Under the pieces are notes generated by a model. That model ran no database searches. It was not told the DNA's origin and was given only the letters and a program-made list of their open reading frames with translations. 64,000 nucleotides of DNA from UBA5364 sp050259235 (lineage in GTDB: Bacteria; Bacillota_I; Bacilli_A; RF39; UBA660). The position numbers and the translations under genes are program-made. The stretch spans positions 62,001 to 126,000 of the forward strand of contig JBLNAG010000001.1 in NCBI GenBank assembly GCA_050259235.1. The letters run 5' to 3'. Below, piece by piece: positions 61,461-64,000 of the stretch; within the stretch, counting starts at the first letter, position 1, and each line of letters starts with the position of its first letter.

Positions 61461-61800
61461 TTTTATCTTTGATTCCCTTCAATATACTTACCTCTTGAAT
61501 CAATAATTTTAATTGCTCTTTTTGTTTTGAAACAATTATAGTCAATGAAATTGTGATAACAAATAAAAAAGCAATAATTAATATAAATAATAAATTTGAG
61601 GCAACTTGTATTTTGAATATATTTGTTAACCAAACAAGTATTGGTGGAAAAATAACAAAAAGTAATAACACAAAAGTACAGGAATACCATACTAATGAAT
61701 ATTTAATAGTAATTTTATCTTTTCTTACAAATAATGTTATTATTAGAATAATTGCTAAGAGAAATAACAGTGCTGCTAATTTTAAATTTTCCGATATCAT
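61444..61800 (-). CDS. DUF2304 membrane protein
   Basis: 118 aa, three TM helices (about 8-24, 35-55 and 67-90), then a short coiled coil (KQKEQLKLLIQEVSILKG). DUF2304 genes usually stand next to a dolichyl-phosphate-mannose-synthase-like GT2, as here (1-bp overlap). Function unknown; perhaps an assistant of lipid-linked sugar transfer. AGGAGG ribosome site. Confidence 0.8.
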   Translation of the reverse strand: MISENLKLAALLFLLAIILIITLFVRKDKITIKYSLVWYSCTFVLLLFVIFPPILVWLTNIFKIQVASNLLFILIIAFLFVITISLTIIVSKQKEQLKLLIQEVSILKGIKDKNVKRK

Positions 61801-62516
61801 TATTTATACCTCCTTATACTTGTAATTAGTATAGACAGAAGCACATTGATCATATAATATATATTTTTCCATGCACGAATCGAAGATTGACCTTCTTTTC
61901 TACTATGCATAACGACAGGAACCTCTAATATATTATATTTCATTTTTAATAACATAACTTCTGAAATAGGTTCTGGATATTCTGATGGATATTCATTAAT
62001 AAATTCTCGCATAATATTTTTATCTATTGCTCGAAAACCCGATGTTGGATCATATACTTTATTTTTTGTAAATAATTTGATAAATAACGAAATTATCTTA
62101 ATTCCTACTCTTCTTGCTTTTGAAGATTTAAATCCTTTAGTTTTTGGTAAGATAAATCTTGACCCAATACACATATTACATTCATTATTTATAATGGGTT
62201 CTATTATATTTTTTACATAATTAATATCATGTTGACCATCACCATCAAATTGAACGGCAATGTCATAATCATGAGTTGCTGCATACTTATATCCTGTTTG
62301 AACAGCTCCACCAATGCCCAAATTGGTTATTAAATCAATATGAGGAATATTATTCACATCTAAAATTTCACCAGTTTTATCAAAGGAACCATCATTAATA
62401 AATATACAATCATAAGTTTCTTGATTTTTGCTGTTATATTCACATATTTTATTCCATAAATTAAGAACATTTTTTTCTTCGTTATACGAAGGTATTATTA
62501 ATAATATTTTTTTCAT
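61800..62516 (-). CDS. DPM1-like family 2 glycosyltransferase
   Basis: 238 aa: LIIPSYNEEKNVLNLWNKI, FINDGSFDKTGEIL, GIGGAVQTGYKYAATHDYDI, VQFDGDGQHDINYV (DxD) and DPTSGFRAIDKNIM. It makes a polyprenyl-phosphate sugar, which GT-C enzymes in this locus could use. No TM helices of its own. GGGG ribosome site. Confidence 0.88.
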   Translation of the reverse strand: MKKILLIIPSYNEEKNVLNLWNKICEYNSKNQETYDCIFINDGSFDKTGEILDVNNIPHIDLITNLGIGGAVQTGYKYAATHDYDIAVQFDGDGQHDINYVKNIIEPIINNECNMCIGSRFILPKTKGFKSSKARRVGIKIISLFIKLFTKNKVYDPTSGFRAIDKNIMREFINEYPSEYPEPISEVMLLKMKYNILEVPVVMHSRKEGQSSIRAWKNIYYMINVLLSILITSIRRYK

Positions 62517-62532
62517 ATTACTTCCCCTATAC

Positions 62533-64000
62533 TTAATAGCTAGATATTTTCTTCATTAATAGTTTTCCATCACCAGTAATAGTTTTTTTAAACATATCAC
62601 CAGCTTGTGGTTTGTTACCAAATAATTCTTTACTCTCTTCATCTAAATTTTCTATATCTTCAACAACAAAAACATAATCAAATTTCGTCAAAAGTGTATT
62701 AATGTTATCATTATTGGTTTTAATATAATATAAAGGTGGAGTTGTTACGTCACTAGCGAGATACATCCCAGAAGTTAATGGATAAATGCCATTGTCCACA
62801 AGAGATAAAAATAAATGATGTTGGTAGAGAACACAACTATACGTTGTAGAATCACAATAATTATATATTGTGAGAACATTTACACCTTCATTTTTTTCCC
62901 CTATAATAGAAATCATTTTATTCGCATATTCATTTGTTTTTGTCTCAATTTCTTGCTCATAAACAAATTTACTAATTTTTGGAAGGTTATAACTATATAA
63001 TATAATAAAAAATAGAATGAGGCCATAATATAATGGAATTTTTTTAATTTTTGAAGACATATCATAGACAAATAATAATGTGAACGTTGATATTCCAGTT
63101 ATAACAGCGCCAATATATCTTTCATAGCACAAAATTGTATTATTAAATGTAAATACATATATATATAAATATAATAGTAAGAATATTATTATAGAAAAAA
63201 TTCCAAAGATGAAGCTACTAATAATAATTTTTCTTTTTTCTTTAACAACTGCAAAAAATAATACCAACATCACTAGAAAGTAAAATATACATATATTTGG
63301 TAGTGTAGCTAAATTAGTATATTTTAAATCACCAATAATAAAACTACTACTTTTTATATATGAAATGTATGATGTTAAAAATTCCCTTTGATCTGCATTT
63401 GGATTTAAAAATAGATTTAATGAATCTCTTATTTTATTTGAAGAAACAATTGAAGAAGATGCATCAATATCCAAATTCAATTTTACGATAAGTTGCCAAC
63501 TTAAAAAGGTAAAAATAACTACGAAAATTGGAGTCACAATTTTAATATAATCTATAACATTTTTCTTTTGGAATTTAAAATTATAATTTTTATATATAAA
63601 TATTTGATTTATTAAAAATGATAATACAACACAACCAGCTAATGCAATACCAACCACTTTCATTAATATAATCATTGATAATGACAAACAAAATAAAATG
63701 TAAGTAAATTTATCTTTTTTTAGGTCTCGGGTGGATAAAAATAAAGAATAACCAAATGATATCCCTAAAATAGGATCAATATACAATGATCTGTAATAGT
63801 ATTGTAAGTCAAGACCAGTATTAGCAAAGGTCATTGGAAAAGTAAATAATAAGATTACTATTGGAAATATTATTAAAAATTTTTTCCATTTTATTTTTTT
63901 TGTTATTGGAAGTAAAAACGATAAACCAACTAATGAATAACTTAAAAACAAATTACTCTCGGTAAAATTTCCGATATTTTTTGCAAAAAAATATTGAAAT
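62533..64000 (-). CDS. GT-C-like membrane protein, paralogue of the 626-aa protein (5' end outside window)
   Basis: An open frame continues without stop to the window edge, so the TTG at 63951 is not the true start. The upstream residues FQYFFAKNIGNFTESNLFLS match FQYFAVKLSGTFNEGMLYFG of the 626-aa protein, and RSLYIDPILGISFGYSLF matches NSLYVDAILGTTFAYSIY. Multiple TM helices, then a soluble C-terminal domain with CDSTTYSCVLYQHHLF. Probably a lipid-sugar-dependent transferase or polymerase of the polysaccharide locus. Confidence 0.7.
   Translation of the reverse strand, partial: FQYFFAKNIGNFTESNLFLSYSLVGLSFLLPITKKIKWKKFLIIFPIVILLFTFPMTFANTGLDLQYYYRSLYIDPILGISFGYSLFLSTRDLKKDKFTYILFCLSLSMIILMKVVGIALAGCVVLSFLINQIFIYKNYNFKFQKKNVIDYIKIVTPIFVVIFTFLSWQLIVKLNLDIDASSSIVSSNKIRDSLNLFLNPNADQREFLTSYISYIKSSSFIIGDLKYTNLATLPNICIFYFLVMLVLFFAVVKEKRKIIISSFIFGIFSIIIFLLLYLYIYVFTFNNTILCYERYIGAVITGISTFTLLFVYDMSSKIKKIPLYYGLILFFIILYSYNLPKISKFVYEQEIETKTNEYANKMISIIGEKNEGVNVLTIYNYCDSTTYSCVLYQHHLFLSLVDNGIYPLTSGMYLASDVTTPPLYYIKTNNDNINTLLTKFDYVFVVEDIENLDEESKELFGNKPQAGDMFKKTITGDGKLLMKKISSY

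Noticed and set aside
1..64000. CRISPR arrays, insertion sequences or prophage
   Set aside because: No regularly spaced repeats, transposase or phage structural genes were seen on either strand.

Overview
The window is very AT-rich, densely coded DNA from a low-GC Gram-positive-type bacterium. Gene content fits an uncultured, fermentative, gut-type member of the Bacilli/Erysipelotrichia-Mollicutes neighbourhood: a xerD-deoB pair, rarA, holA, MntR/MntH, rubrerythrin, ThyX and OapA with a probable OLE RNA. TGA is a genuine stop here (it closes several genes inside 4-bp ATGA/GTGA overlaps), so this is not the mycoplasma code. A wall amidase and a TagA/WecG-family transferase argue for a walled cell. 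The species cannot be named from the sequence alone.

Layout. (1) 1-3632: the start of deoB, xerD, rarA, a possible 29-codon peptide under a consensus promoter, and holA. (2) 3744-24913: an apparently single 21-kb minus-strand operon and the most striking part of the window. Its order is a 1739-aa surface protein, a 477-aa surface protein, then F-type ATPase-like genes c, b/delta, alpha, gamma, beta and epsilon, a 5-TM protein, a 235-aa anchored ectodomain, and a 2774-aa surface protein. Alpha and beta keep their nucleotide-binding and catalytic motifs. The proteolipid has threonines where the ion-binding carboxylate should be, no recognisable a subunit is present, and the flanking surface proteins share one architecture (TM anchor, ~200-residue ectodomain, low-complexity linker, FN3-like repeats; the 235-aa one is the ectodomain alone). 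I read this as an F1 motor uncoupled from ion flow and re-employed to act on cell-surface proteins. It recalls, without copying, the F1-like/X0 ATPases that accompany the MIB-MIP immunoglobulin-handling genes of mycoplasmas.

(3) 25023-42697: housekeeping and accessory genes. These are an unknown 208-aa protein, a kinase-like protein, a DUF188 protein, an amidase, QueH, a small glycosyltransferase/GtrA operon, a tandem-duplicated ThyX, a PHP phosphoesterase, a GNAT gene broken by a 7-bp tandem duplication, the mntH/mntR divergon, tRNA-Met, mscL, a free-standing GlmU acetyltransferase domain, FolD with an extra C-terminal domain, glyA, rubrerythrin and oapA. (4) 42757-43398: a ~600-nt non-coding RNA with its own promoter and terminator directly upstream of oapA, interpreted as OLE RNA. 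(5) 43453-64000: a deacetylase and then a long surface-polysaccharide locus with two UDP-HexNAc 2-epimerases, many glycosyltransferases, a flippase, GT-C-like membrane proteins, and ADP-heptose genes (gmhA, hldE, gmhB) with a GT9 heptosyltransferase-like gene. The locus runs off the right edge.
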